Assembly (NCBI GenBank): GCA_043801235.1
Contig: JAZDMF010000035.1
Location: 1-20,756 of the forward strand
Length of the DNA: 20,756 bases
DNA from: DAOQAK01 sp043801235
Lineage (GTDB): Bacteria > Bacteroidota > Bacteroidia > Bacteroidales > CG2-30-32-10
Direction: 5' to 3'
Shown here: piece by piece, positions 8,101 to 14,236 of the stretch
Layout: every line of letters begins with the position of its first letter
Numbering within the stretch: the first letter of the stretch is position 1
The notes under the pieces: generated by a model
Seen by the model: the letters and a program-made list of their open reading frames with translations, nothing else
Databases searched by the model: none
Told to the model about the DNA's origin: nothing
Made by a program: the position numbers and the translations under genes

Positions 8101-8238
8101 AAAGAAATGAAAAAGATAAATAATATTTCAGGTAATACCTTTAATGTCAGAAAAACTAATTTGCCTGCTGGCATGTATTTTTATAAATTGTATAATAAAA
8201 AAGAAACTATTGCTGCAGGGAAAATAATTATAAATTAA
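5161..8238 (+). CDS. T9SS-sorted surface protein with SBBP-type beta-propeller
   Basis: The protein has 1025 residues and is probably cell-surface or secreted through the type IX system. In order: signal peptide at about 1-25 (ends NAQ); eight repeats at about 35-450, each with a core like IAIDAYGNIYVTG followed by LIKYNSxGDxxW, the SBBP propeller type; an SdrD-like domain at about 453-545 (GTIFQDINGNCVKD...TDSSGYY); a cysteine-containing beta-rich region at about 545-785; a module opening SWDPNEK at 789-795 with FQNTGTDTAF and LPDSNTN; and a type A sorting domain from about 945 (VFPNPFND) to the end (AGKIIIN). The sorting domain is normally cleaved on export. Ligand or role is unknown; propellers of this kind often bind rather than catalyse. 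The gene has its own promoter-like site and stands alone. The same SWDPNEK module recurs in the three minus-strand genes at the other end of the window. Confidence 0.9.
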   Translation: MKTKILLKIPLLFFLLFNISITNAQMQEEWVKYKTGLNNGWAYGSDIAIDAYGNIYVTGECQRDDTSRSIFLIKYNSEGDTIWSTIYNGDGNPFDLTRKVLVKDGFVYVFGRTYLDSTYHNLIVFKYDTLGVLKWSSVYPVYSNLTIPLDLAVSDSGNVYITCMENVTINKYFLTMKYDLNGNIKWINSYSTSWESGNYNCKITIDQNENSYIACVESQDSVNVFLTLKYNSAGIQQWSSIYTHPDAVTAVTANSNFPCGIAVDTDGNVYVAGRFSYTNTGYDMILIKYNSSGDTLWTSIYNRQDNSDEMPDVLYVSSDGSIYVAGISFYSDAEMIILKYDSSGNILNTGICENMPANAWYNIKVDDNGNAYASGEVFLTQNFDKSYIYSIKCDVDGEKQWDATFTESNGNNFSQDIEIDNYGNLYVLGIVTLLNWTNHKTALIKYCEACRSIITGTIFQDINGNCVKDTNDVGLSGWLVKAEPGPYYGTTDSSGYYNIFVPQGTFTVSRIPDLFWQQICPSSVSYTVILADSGDVSLNNNFAEQIDIYCSHLEVDITSGALRPCMNTIFSVNYCNTGTVSVDSVYIEVEFDTIFTPVSSTLPWSSQNNNIYTFDIGTLQAGQCGSFLITALVSCYAILGSTHCTETWIYPDTSCFPNDSTWDHSSVAVEGECVNDSLACFTIYNTGDPGAGDMQSPGEYRIYENNVLVYTGQFQLAGGDSLIICWPTNGNAIRLEADQSPGHPGNSHPQETIEDCGDSTGNSLGQIILIPEDDMDDNVEIDCKEIIGSWDPNEKWVKPVGLTQNHYIDSADVLEYQINFQNTGTDTAFTIIIRDTLSQYLDASTVVAGASSHPNTFRIYGQGILEWRFDHVMLPDSNTNEPASHGFVKFKVNQSTDNIQGTLIENTAGIIFDYNSPMITDVVWNIVYDTVFVTTVKPVLIINTIEVNVFPNPFNDYTTFVIKGMNKSEQYNLILYDLMGKEMKKINNISGNTFNVRKTNLPAGMYFYKLYNKKETIAAGKIIIN

Positions 8239-8270
8239 TTAGGTATTTAGAATTTGTTTGAATTTTTAAA

Positions 8271-8421
8271 AAATCCCGCAGGGATTTAATGTGAATAATA
8301 ATGCATAATAAATTAAGCAACACCGGAGGTGTTGAATGTCTTGAAGACGCCTAATATTAAACCCCTTCAGGGTTTATATTTCTTTCTTATTTTTTATTCA
8401 CATTTGACCCTTTCAGGGTCA
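8271..8421. repeat. Composite palindromic element with four short hairpins
   Basis: Four stem-loops sit in 151 bases: AAATCCCGCAGGGATTT at 8271-8287; CAACACC/GGTGTTG at 8318-8334 with loop GGA; TAAACCC/GGGTTTA at 8358-8376 with loop CTTCA; TGACCC/GGGTCA at 8405-8421 with loop TTTCA. The inner two are enclosed by an exact inverted repeat, ATGTGAATAA at 8289-8298 and TTATTCACAT at 8394-8403. This occupies about half of the 337-base gap between 8238 and 8576. The rest of the gap is AT-rich with only the pheT -7 box recognisable. Confidence 0.75.
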
Positions 8422-8550
8422 TGAAAAATTTTAAATAGGTTCATAATATTTTTACATATTTCTTTTCTATATACAAAACATAACTCATAAGTTTTTTTAC
8501 TTTTCCTTTCCTATTCTTTTAAAAGAAATCCATCCTTCTGATTTTATCCT

Positions 8551-8558
8551 TAAATTTG
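8551..8558 (+). promoter_or_regulatory. Candidate -7 box for pheT
   Basis: TAAATTTG is a full match to TAnnTTTG, 17 bases before the pheT ATG. The upstream TTG element is not clear, so only half of the promoter is supported. Confidence 0.4.
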
Positions 8559-8575
8559 CACAAAATTTCCGGCTG

Positions 8576-11035
8576 ATGAAAATATCGTACAACTGGCTGA
8601 AACAATATATAAGCATTGACACTGATCCGCAGAAATTATCGGAAGCGCTTACCGGCTGCGGTCTTGAAGTAGAAGCGCTGGAAGAATATTCGAGCATTAA
8701 AGGTGGTTTAAAAGGTTGCTTTATAGGAGAAGTGAAAACAAATGAAAAACACCCGGATGCCGATAAACTTACCATTACAACCGTTGATATTGGCCGGGAT
8801 GAATTATTACATATCGTTTGCGGCGCTCCTAATGTGGAAGCAGGACAGAAAGTAGTTGTTGCCACAACAGGTACAACTTTATATACTGCAAAAGGTGAAC
8901 TGGAACTGAAGAAAACAAAAATCCGTGGCCAGGTTTCAGAAGGAATGATTTGCGCTGAAGACGAACTCGGCCTTGGCACATCGCACGATGGAATCATGGT
9001 TCTTGAAGCTTCTGCAAAAATTGGAATGACAGCCGCTGAATATTTTAAAATTGAAAATGACTGGATCTTTGAAATAGGGCTTACGCCCAACCGCGCCGAT
9101 GCCATGTCGCATATCGGAGTTGCAAGAGATGTTGCCGCTGCATTAAATGTAATAGATGGCGAAAATTATTCCTGCCGTCTTCCCGATGTCAACAATTTTA
9201 AAACTGATAATACTAATCTAAAAATTGATGTAATTGTTGATGATGTTATTGCTTGTCCACGTTATGCAGGCATCACTCTATCTGGTATCACTGTTAATGA
9301 ATCGCCTGCCTGGCTTCAGAACAGGCTGAAATCAATCGGCCTCAGGCCCATCAACAATATTGTTGACATCACGAATTTTGTTCAGCACGAAACAGGGGAA
9401 CCTTTACATGCTTTTGATACCGGTCATATTACAGGGAAAAAAGTCATAGTGAAAAAACTTCCTGAAGGAACAAAATTCATTACGCTGGATGAAACGGAAC
9501 GTACGCTTGCCTCCAATGATCTGATGATATGCAATGACAAGGAAGGCATGTGCATAGCCGGTGTTTTCGGGGGAATTAAATCAGGTGTCACTGAAAAAAC
9601 AAAAAATGTTTTTATTGAAAGCGCTTATTTTGATCCCGTACATGTACGGAAAACATCAAAACATCATGGGCTGAAAACCGATGCATCCTTCCGTTTCGAA
9701 CGAGGCGTTGACCCGAACATTGTGATTTTTGCATTAAAACGCGCAGCCTTGCTGATGAAAGAAATCGCCGGCGGGAAAATTTCTTCGGAAATAGTCGACG
9801 TTTACCCTAAACCCATTGAAAATTTCAAAGTCAGTATTAAATTTGCCAATGTTGACAAGCTTATCGGTAAAAAGATCGACAGAAAAACCATAGAAAAAAT
9901 TCTTGTTTCGCTTGGAATCTCTGTTATTTCTGAAAACAGCGAAGGCATGGAGCTTTCGGTTCCCCCTTTCAAAGTTGATGTACAGCGTGAAGCCGATGTG
10001 ATTGAAGAAATCCTTCGCATCTATGGTTTTAACAATATTAAAGAACCGGATTCTTTCCACATCTCTCCGTCAAAAGCACCGTATCCTGATAAAGACAAAC
10101 TACAAAATAAGGTTTCGGATTATCTTAGCAGCAATGGGTTTTACGAGATACTGAACAATTCCCTTACAAACGAAAAATATATTGACGGATTAAAATCATT
10201 CCAGCCGGAAAATAATGTTGTGATTATGAATGCCCTCAGCAATGAACTTGGCGTTATGCGCCAGTCAATGCTTTTCGGAGGACTTGAATCAATCCTGTAC
10301 AATCACAACAGGAAAAATTTTGATCTGAAATTTTATGAATTCGGGAAAATTTATAAATATAAACCCGAAACAAAATATGAAGGGCTGAACCGTTATGAAG
10401 AAAAAGAACAACTGGCAATTTTTATTACGGGAAATACCGAACACGGAAACTGGAATACAGGAAAAGGAAAACCTTCAGACTTTTTTTATTTAAAATCTTT
10501 CATTAATAATATCCTCATGCTCTTCGGAATAAAAGAAAATGAACTTTCAATTAAAGAAATGGCAAATGAATTAATTGCCGAAGGTCTTGAATACACACTT
10601 AATAAAACGACTGTTGCCACTTTCGGAAAACTGAATAAAAATATTTTAAAGAAATTTGACCTTCGGCAGGATGTTTTTTATGCCGAGATGGAATGGAAGC
10701 AAATAGTTTCATTAAGCAAACTAAATATTGTTAGTTTTTCGGATGTTTCAAAATTTCCTGAAGTACGAAGGGATTTAGCGCTTATTATTGATGATAAAAT
10801 AAAATTCTCGCAAATAAAAGAACTGGCATTTAAGACTGTACCGGCTTTACTTAAAGAAATAAATCTTTTCGACATTTATTCTGATGAAAAAATTGGCAAT
10901 GATAAAAAATCATATGCTGTAAGTTTTATTATTCAGGACAAAGAGAAAACGCTTACCGATGCTGAAACCGATTCAATTATAAATAAACTTATCAGTGTGT
11001 TTTCCGAAAAATTAAATGCAAAACTCCGACAATAA
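8576..11035 (+). CDS. pheT: Phenylalanine--tRNA ligase, beta subunit
   Basis: PheT pairs with PheS to form the tetrameric enzyme that charges tRNA-Phe. The 819-residue length is normal for the long bacterial form. It opens MKISYNWLKQYI, standard for the family. A tRNA-binding EMAP/OB-type domain at about 40-150 contains HPDADKL and the CGAPNVEAGQKV motif. The B3/B4 editing domain follows, containing RPINNIVDITNF and the HAFD motif (ETGEPLHAFDTG). B5 is at about 416-485 (PPFKVDVQREADVIEEILR, with the conserved acidic residues). The ferredoxin-fold anticodon-binding domain runs from about 721 (FPEVRRDLALII) to the end. All domains are present with no frameshift. pheS is not in the window. The methyltransferase gene starts 3 bases after the stop, so they are almost certainly co-transcribed. 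Confidence 0.97.
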   Translation: MKISYNWLKQYISIDTDPQKLSEALTGCGLEVEALEEYSSIKGGLKGCFIGEVKTNEKHPDADKLTITTVDIGRDELLHIVCGAPNVEAGQKVVVATTGTTLYTAKGELELKKTKIRGQVSEGMICAEDELGLGTSHDGIMVLEASAKIGMTAAEYFKIENDWIFEIGLTPNRADAMSHIGVARDVAAALNVIDGENYSCRLPDVNNFKTDNTNLKIDVIVDDVIACPRYAGITLSGITVNESPAWLQNRLKSIGLRPINNIVDITNFVQHETGEPLHAFDTGHITGKKVIVKKLPEGTKFITLDETERTLASNDLMICNDKEGMCIAGVFGGIKSGVTEKTKNVFIESAYFDPVHVRKTSKHHGLKTDASFRFERGVDPNIVIFALKRAALLMKEIAGGKISSEIVDVYPKPIENFKVSIKFANVDKLIGKKIDRKTIEKILVSLGISVISENSEGMELSVPPFKVDVQREADVIEEILRIYGFNNIKEPDSFHISPSKAPYPDKDKLQNKVSDYLSSNGFYEILNNSLTNEKYIDGLKSFQPENNVVIMNALSNELGVMRQSMLFGGLESILYNHNRKNFDLKFYEFGKIYKYKPETKYEGLNRYEEKEQLAIFITGNTEHGNWNTGKGKPSDFFYLKSFINNILMLFGIKENELSIKEMANELIAEGLEYTLNKTTVATFGKLNKNILKKFDLRQDVFYAEMEWKQIVSLSKLNIVSFSDVSKFPEVRRDLALIIDDKIKFSQIKELAFKTVPALLKEINLFDIYSDEKIGNDKKSYAVSFIIQDKEKTLTDAETDSIINKLISVFSEKLNAKLRQ

Positions 11036-11038
11036 AAC

Positions 11039-11800
11039 ATGTTAATAAATATTCTGTTTAACCAGGTTTTTCAAGTCATTGCAGGAATACTTATTGTGGG
11101 ACTTTTTATTATTATGATCCGTTACCTGTGGCTGTCCTTCACCGAAAAATCGTATCATCCGGCTCAATGGACACATTGGAGAAAACAAAATCTTATTCCC
11201 AAAACAATTATTGAGATTGAAAAAAACTATGATGATAAAATCCGTTTGTATAATTTCTGGTTTCAGATAAACCGCCTGCAACGCGAAAATATTAAAGGCG
11301 CTTTTGCTGAACTTGGCGTGTATAAAGGCGAAACCTCTAAAATAATTCATGCGATGGATAGTGCCCGAAAGTTTCATCTTTTCGACACTTTTGAAGGATT
11401 TAAAAAAGAAGATTTGAAAATTGAAACGGGTGAGGCAGCAACCTATAGAACAAAAAATTTTGCCGATACCAGCGAACAAAAAGTCTTAAATTTCATCGAA
11501 GGGAATAAAAATATTATTGTTCATAAAGGACATTTTCCGGAAACTGCAAAAGGACTGGAAAATGAAACTTTCGCATTAGTAAATATTGATGCCGATTTGC
11601 ATAATCCCATAAAAGAAGGATGTGTATTTTTCTATCCCCGCCTCGCTCCCGGTGGTGTTCTGATTATTCACGATTACAATCATAAATGGGAAGGCGCCAT
11701 GAAAGCAGTGAATGATTTTGCAAAAACTATTCCTGAAAACTTAATTGAAATTGCCGATATGCACGGATCGGTGATGATTATTAAAAACAAGATTGTCTGA
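11039..11800 (+). CDS. Membrane-anchored TylF/macrocin O-methyltransferase-like protein
   Basis: The protein has 253 residues. A hydrophobic stretch at about 10-30 (FQVIAGILIVGLFIIMIRYL) suggests an N-terminal membrane anchor, with the enzyme domain in the cytoplasm. The domain looks like a class I SAM-dependent methyltransferase of the TylF type: motif I FAELGVYKGETSK at about 89-101, FHLFDTFEGF for the second strand, then NIDADLHNP (D184, D186) and APGGVLIIHDYN (D212). In TylF/NovP relatives the aspartates in these positions bind a divalent metal and the substrate hydroxyl. Known members methylate sugar or antibiotic hydroxyls, so a cell-envelope glycan is one guess, but the substrate is unknown. 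The start, three bases after pheT, implies one transcript. No methylation partner genes, such as glycosyltransferases, are nearby. Confidence 0.85.
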   Translation: MLINILFNQVFQVIAGILIVGLFIIMIRYLWLSFTEKSYHPAQWTHWRKQNLIPKTIIEIEKNYDDKIRLYNFWFQINRLQRENIKGAFAELGVYKGETSKIIHAMDSARKFHLFDTFEGFKKEDLKIETGEAATYRTKNFADTSEQKVLNFIEGNKNIIVHKGHFPETAKGLENETFALVNIDADLHNPIKEGCVFFYPRLAPGGVLIIHDYNHKWEGAMKAVNDFAKTIPENLIEIADMHGSVMIIKNKIV

Positions 11801-11836
11801 CGCCTTCGAGAACAAACCTGTACTATGGTTTATAAT

Positions 11837-11942
11837 GTCAGGCTGAGTTCCTGCCTGGTCGGCAGACAGGTATCAAAGCCTGACCGTATAAGTGTTCATT
11901 TCTCGATAAACCTGCCTGCCGGCAGCAGGCTCGAAATGACAT
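11837..11942. repeat. Two-stem palindromic intergenic element
   Basis: The first stem-loop is bounded by GTCAGGCT (11837-11844) and AGCCTGAC (11877-11884), an exact 8-base inverted repeat, with an inner stem CCTGCCTG/CAGACAGG at 11850-11870. The second is bounded by TCATTTC (11896-11902) and GAAATGA (11933-11939), with an inner CCTGCCTGCCGGCAGCAGG stem at 11911-11929 (one bulged C). The outer ends AATGTCA and TGACATT also pair. The element lies between the convergent ends of the 11039 and 12010 genes and could act as a transcription barrier. It is GC-richer than its surroundings. Confidence 0.7.
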
Positions 11943-12009
11943 TAAAGCATCTCTGAAAACTGAAAATTAGTTTTTAGAGGTTCCTATTAATAATTTATAC
12001 TGACAACAA

Positions 12010-12624
12010 CTAGCTAAGGAAGTTCTGAATATTCAGCAAATACTGACTATTCAAGGTAATCCATTTTTGCTTTTTCTCTAATTTATTTTTAAGCTGCTGT
12101 ACTTTCATCTGCGTGGAAATTATATTTCCAAAAACATATTGTTCAAAAGGCAGCAAATTAAATTTCTTCAACATGATGCTGCACTTTATTGAAATGCTGT
12201 CGGCGGAAATATTCTGTAAAATGCTGTCAGGGCAAGGGCTTATGTAATTCAGATCGCTTTCGGTAATTACCTCCAGTTTCACGCTGGCAATTCCCGATGC
12301 AATAATATCGAGTTTGGAAGCTGCAGTTTGTGAAAGATCGATGATGCGGTTGTAATATTTCGGGCAGCGGTCGTTTATTTTTACAATTACGTATTTATTA
12401 TTGTAAAGGTTTGTAATTTTTACAAGCGTATGAAATGGTAATGTAGCGTGTGCTGCAGTGTATTTAGCGTTGTCAAAAATTTCACCGCTGGATGTGTAAC
12501 GCCCCTGGAATGCACTGTGATAATAGCTGGCATACCCGCTTTGCTCAAATTTCTGAGCCTTCGTAAAGAAACTGAATGCAATTATAAAAACAAGGCATAA
12601 CGTATTTCTCTTATTCAGGGTCAT
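12010..12624 (-). CDS. RlpA-like double-psi beta-barrel protein
   Basis: The protein has 204 residues with a signal peptide at about 1-24 (ends TKAQ) and no lipobox cysteine, so it is likely soluble in the periplasm or released. Residues about 29-115 are an RlpA-like double-psi barrel: GYASYY, GRYTSSGE, TAAHATLPFHTLVKITNL, then VKINDRCP and RIIDLSQTAA. In Pseudomonas RlpA, a septal lytic transglycosylase acting on stem-less peptidoglycan, two acidic residues in the corresponding motifs are needed. Here E48 and D85 occupy those places. Two positions differ from the common form: FGT is FHT, and DRGP is DRCP (C87). The C-terminal 85 residues are not the SPOR domain found in many RlpA proteins and end in a lysine-rich, probably helical segment. 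The gene is convergent with the 11039 gene and divergent from the 12994 gene. Confidence 0.85.
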   Translation of the reverse strand: MTLNKRNTLCLVFIIAFSFFTKAQKFEQSGYASYYHSAFQGRYTSSGEIFDNAKYTAAHATLPFHTLVKITNLYNNKYVIVKINDRCPKYYNRIIDLSQTAASKLDIIASGIASVKLEVITESDLNYISPCPDSILQNISADSISIKCSIMLKKFNLLPFEQYVFGNIISTQMKVQQLKNKLEKKQKWITLNSQYLLNIQNFLS

Positions 12625-12656
12625 ATTATTAAATCTGGTCCGACAAAAATTGATTC

Positions 12657-12770
12657 AAACTGCAAAGCAGTTTATTAAAATCTTTTTTATTAAGCTTCTG
12701 TTAAAGCGTTGATGCAGGTTTCCTGCTGAATATTTTTAAATTCTAATATCTATTCCGATAGCTACCGGAA
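12657..12770 (-). other. Hairpin-rich leader region upstream of the RlpA-like gene
   Basis: Within the 370-base divergent gap (12625-12993), three short perfect or near-perfect stems lie on the RlpA-gene side: AAACTGC/GCAGTTT at 12657-12673 with loop AAA (7 bp), GCAGG/CCTGC at 12714-12726, and the 18-base imperfect palindrome TTCCGATAGCTACCGGAA at 12753-12770. If transcription starts near 12833, all three fall in a leader of about 205 bases. Some or all of them may instead be dispersed intergenic repeats. Confidence 0.45.
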
Positions 12771-12839
12771 AGGATTTTTTCTCAGAGTTTCTTTAGTTTC
12801 TCTTTTAGGCCAAATCAAAACAAAATTACATTGGGGCTG

Positions 12840-12869
12840 CAAATGTACATATTTTCCGGAAAATGCAAA
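12840..12869 (-). promoter_or_regulatory. Strong candidate promoter for the RlpA-like gene with palindromic spacer
   Basis: On the minus strand TTTG (12869-12866), an 18-base spacer and TACATTTG (12847-12840) match the Bacteroidota promoter consensus completely. The spacer holds ATTTTCCGGAAAAT (12851-12864), a perfect 14-base palindrome without a loop, the form expected for a dimeric regulator's operator. It faces the RlpA-like gene. A second -7-like TAATTTTG lies at 12828-12821 but lacks a well-spaced partner. Confidence 0.55.
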
Positions 12870-12930
12870 TTTTATCTGACTACTTTTTCCGTTTTTATTC
12901 CATCTTATATATAAAAAAAGCAAATAATCC

Positions 12931-12961
12931 TTGCTTTCGGCTTTATTTTGTTGTAATTTTC
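12931..12961 (+). promoter_or_regulatory. Candidate promoter for the 12994 lipoprotein
   Basis: TTG at 12931-12933, a 20-base spacer and TAATTTTC at 12954-12961 fit the Bacteroidota form except the last base. It would give a leader of about 25 bases. Confidence 0.4.
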
Positions 12962-12993
12962 CCATTCTAAATTATTCATCAAAACAAACACAT

Positions 12994-14187
12994 ATGAAAA
13001 AGCTACTCTTTTTATCCGGAACATTCATTCTTGCATTCTCACTTTTGATCTCTTCATGCAAGAAGGACAAAGATGACAACACCCCCACCGGCGCCACCGG
13101 AACTGTAAGCGGAAAAGTGATTGCTGCCAATGGTACCACTCCCATTCCCAATGCAAACGTTTTTATTGATGTGGACGGGGAAATATATTTAACTAATTCT
13201 GACAAAAGCGGAAACTTCTCTCTCGTTGCCCCGGCAGGTGCCCAGGTATTAAATGTTCAGACAGGCAACGGCACCATATTCCGTGCTCAATATCCGGTTG
13301 CTATTGAGGATGGCCAGACCACCACCGTCCCAGACGGAACACTTAAACTGGAACAGGCAGCCAACTTGGCTTATATCACGGGTTACTGGGACGAAATAGA
13401 ATCTGTAATTATCGATTCGCTGGGATATACTGCCGATGAATTGCAGATGTCCGACCTTGACAACCTTACAACCCTTCAGAATTATTCAGGATTGTTCCTG
13501 AACTGCGGAAAGCCGGGAGCCATGGACAGCCTGAAATATGCAAACCTCAAACAATATGTACTCGACGGCGGAAGCATCTATGCTTCGGATTATGCCGTTG
13601 AATACCTTACCGGCGACGGCAATGCAAAATTCACAACATCTCATAAGAACAACAACCCGCCAAAAACCACCTGCGTTGGTGATACGGGTGGATTTATTAA
13701 TGATACAACTTTATGCACTGACAAGATTGGATACACATGCACCCGCACAGCCAATATTCTGGCAACTGATCTTCAGGATTATCTCGGTGCCACTACCGTT
13801 GATGTTACATACGACCTCTCTTCATGGGAAGTAATACAAGTTGTAACCAGTCCGTGGGAAGTGTTGCTTGAAGACCCGTTAACATGGGGATCTCTCGCAG
13901 TGCGGATGACCGCCAACGGCAGCAATATGAAAACCTTAAAGCTGATGGAACAGGGATGGGTTACCATATGCCACATACCTCCCGGCAATCCGGGCAACGC
14001 TCATACAATTACCATTTCTGTCAATGCATGGCCTGCCCACCAGGCTCATGGCGATTACATAGGAACCTGCCAGGGCGGAGGTACATCCGGCGGCAATATT
14101 TATTTCACCACCTTCCATAACCACGTACAGGGAACCATAAGCCAGGATGTACAGCATATGCTGGAATATTTTGTGCTGAACCTGTAA
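12994..14187 (+). CDS. Lipoprotein with carboxypeptidase-regulatory-like and ThuA/amidotransferase-like domains
   Basis: The ATG at 12994 gives 397 residues and places a lipobox, LLISSC with Cys22, at the end of a signal peptide. An in-frame ATG at 12931 would bury that signal, so it is rejected. Acidic and lysine residues after Cys22 (KKDKDD) suit a Bacteroidota lipoprotein. Residues about 37-95 are a carboxypeptidase-regulatory-like beta domain (GTVSGKVIAANGTTPIPNANV). From about 115 the sequence resembles the class I amidotransferase/ThuA-like fold: YSGLFLNCGKPG, then LKQYVLDGGSIYASDYAVEYL, and near the end GGNIYFTTFHNH...MLEYFVL. Two cysteine-bearing insertions interrupt it: one with C227, C241 and C249, and one at about 326-359 containing CHIPPGNPGNAHTI and HQAHGDYIGTC. 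The function is unknown. It is probably outer-membrane-attached. A bidirectional terminator follows. Confidence 0.85.
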   Translation: MKKLLFLSGTFILAFSLLISSCKKDKDDNTPTGATGTVSGKVIAANGTTPIPNANVFIDVDGEIYLTNSDKSGNFSLVAPAGAQVLNVQTGNGTIFRAQYPVAIEDGQTTTVPDGTLKLEQAANLAYITGYWDEIESVIIDSLGYTADELQMSDLDNLTTLQNYSGLFLNCGKPGAMDSLKYANLKQYVLDGGSIYASDYAVEYLTGDGNAKFTTSHKNNNPPKTTCVGDTGGFINDTTLCTDKIGYTCTRTANILATDLQDYLGATTVDVTYDLSSWEVIQVVTSPWEVLLEDPLTWGSLAVRMTANGSNMKTLKLMEQGWVTICHIPPGNPGNAHTITISVNAWPAHQAHGDYIGTCQGGGTSGGNIYFTTFHNHVQGTISQDVQHMLEYFVLNL

Positions 14188-14204
14188 GGAAAATATTTAA
14201 AAAG

Positions 14205-14231
14205 AAAAAGCGGGATCTTTCCCGCTTTTTT
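14205..14231. terminator. Bidirectional terminator between convergent genes
   Basis: AAAAAGCGGGA at 14205-14215 pairs perfectly with TCCCGCTTTTT at 14220-14230 (11 bp) around a TCTT loop, with T runs on the plus strand and A runs (T on the minus strand) on the other side. It sits in the 49-base gap between stop codons at 14187 and 14237 and can serve both genes. Confidence 0.85.
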
Positions 14232-14236
14232 ATGCA

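Noticed and set aside
8271..8287. Intrinsic terminator for the 5161-8238 gene
   Set aside because: The AAATCCCGCAGGGATTT stem is good but no T-run follows; it fits better as one hairpin of the composite repeat.
12931..12993. A 21-residue extension of the 12994 lipoprotein
   Set aside because: It would bury the lipoprotein signal peptide and covers the promoter-like site; the ATG at 12994 places Cys22 correctly.
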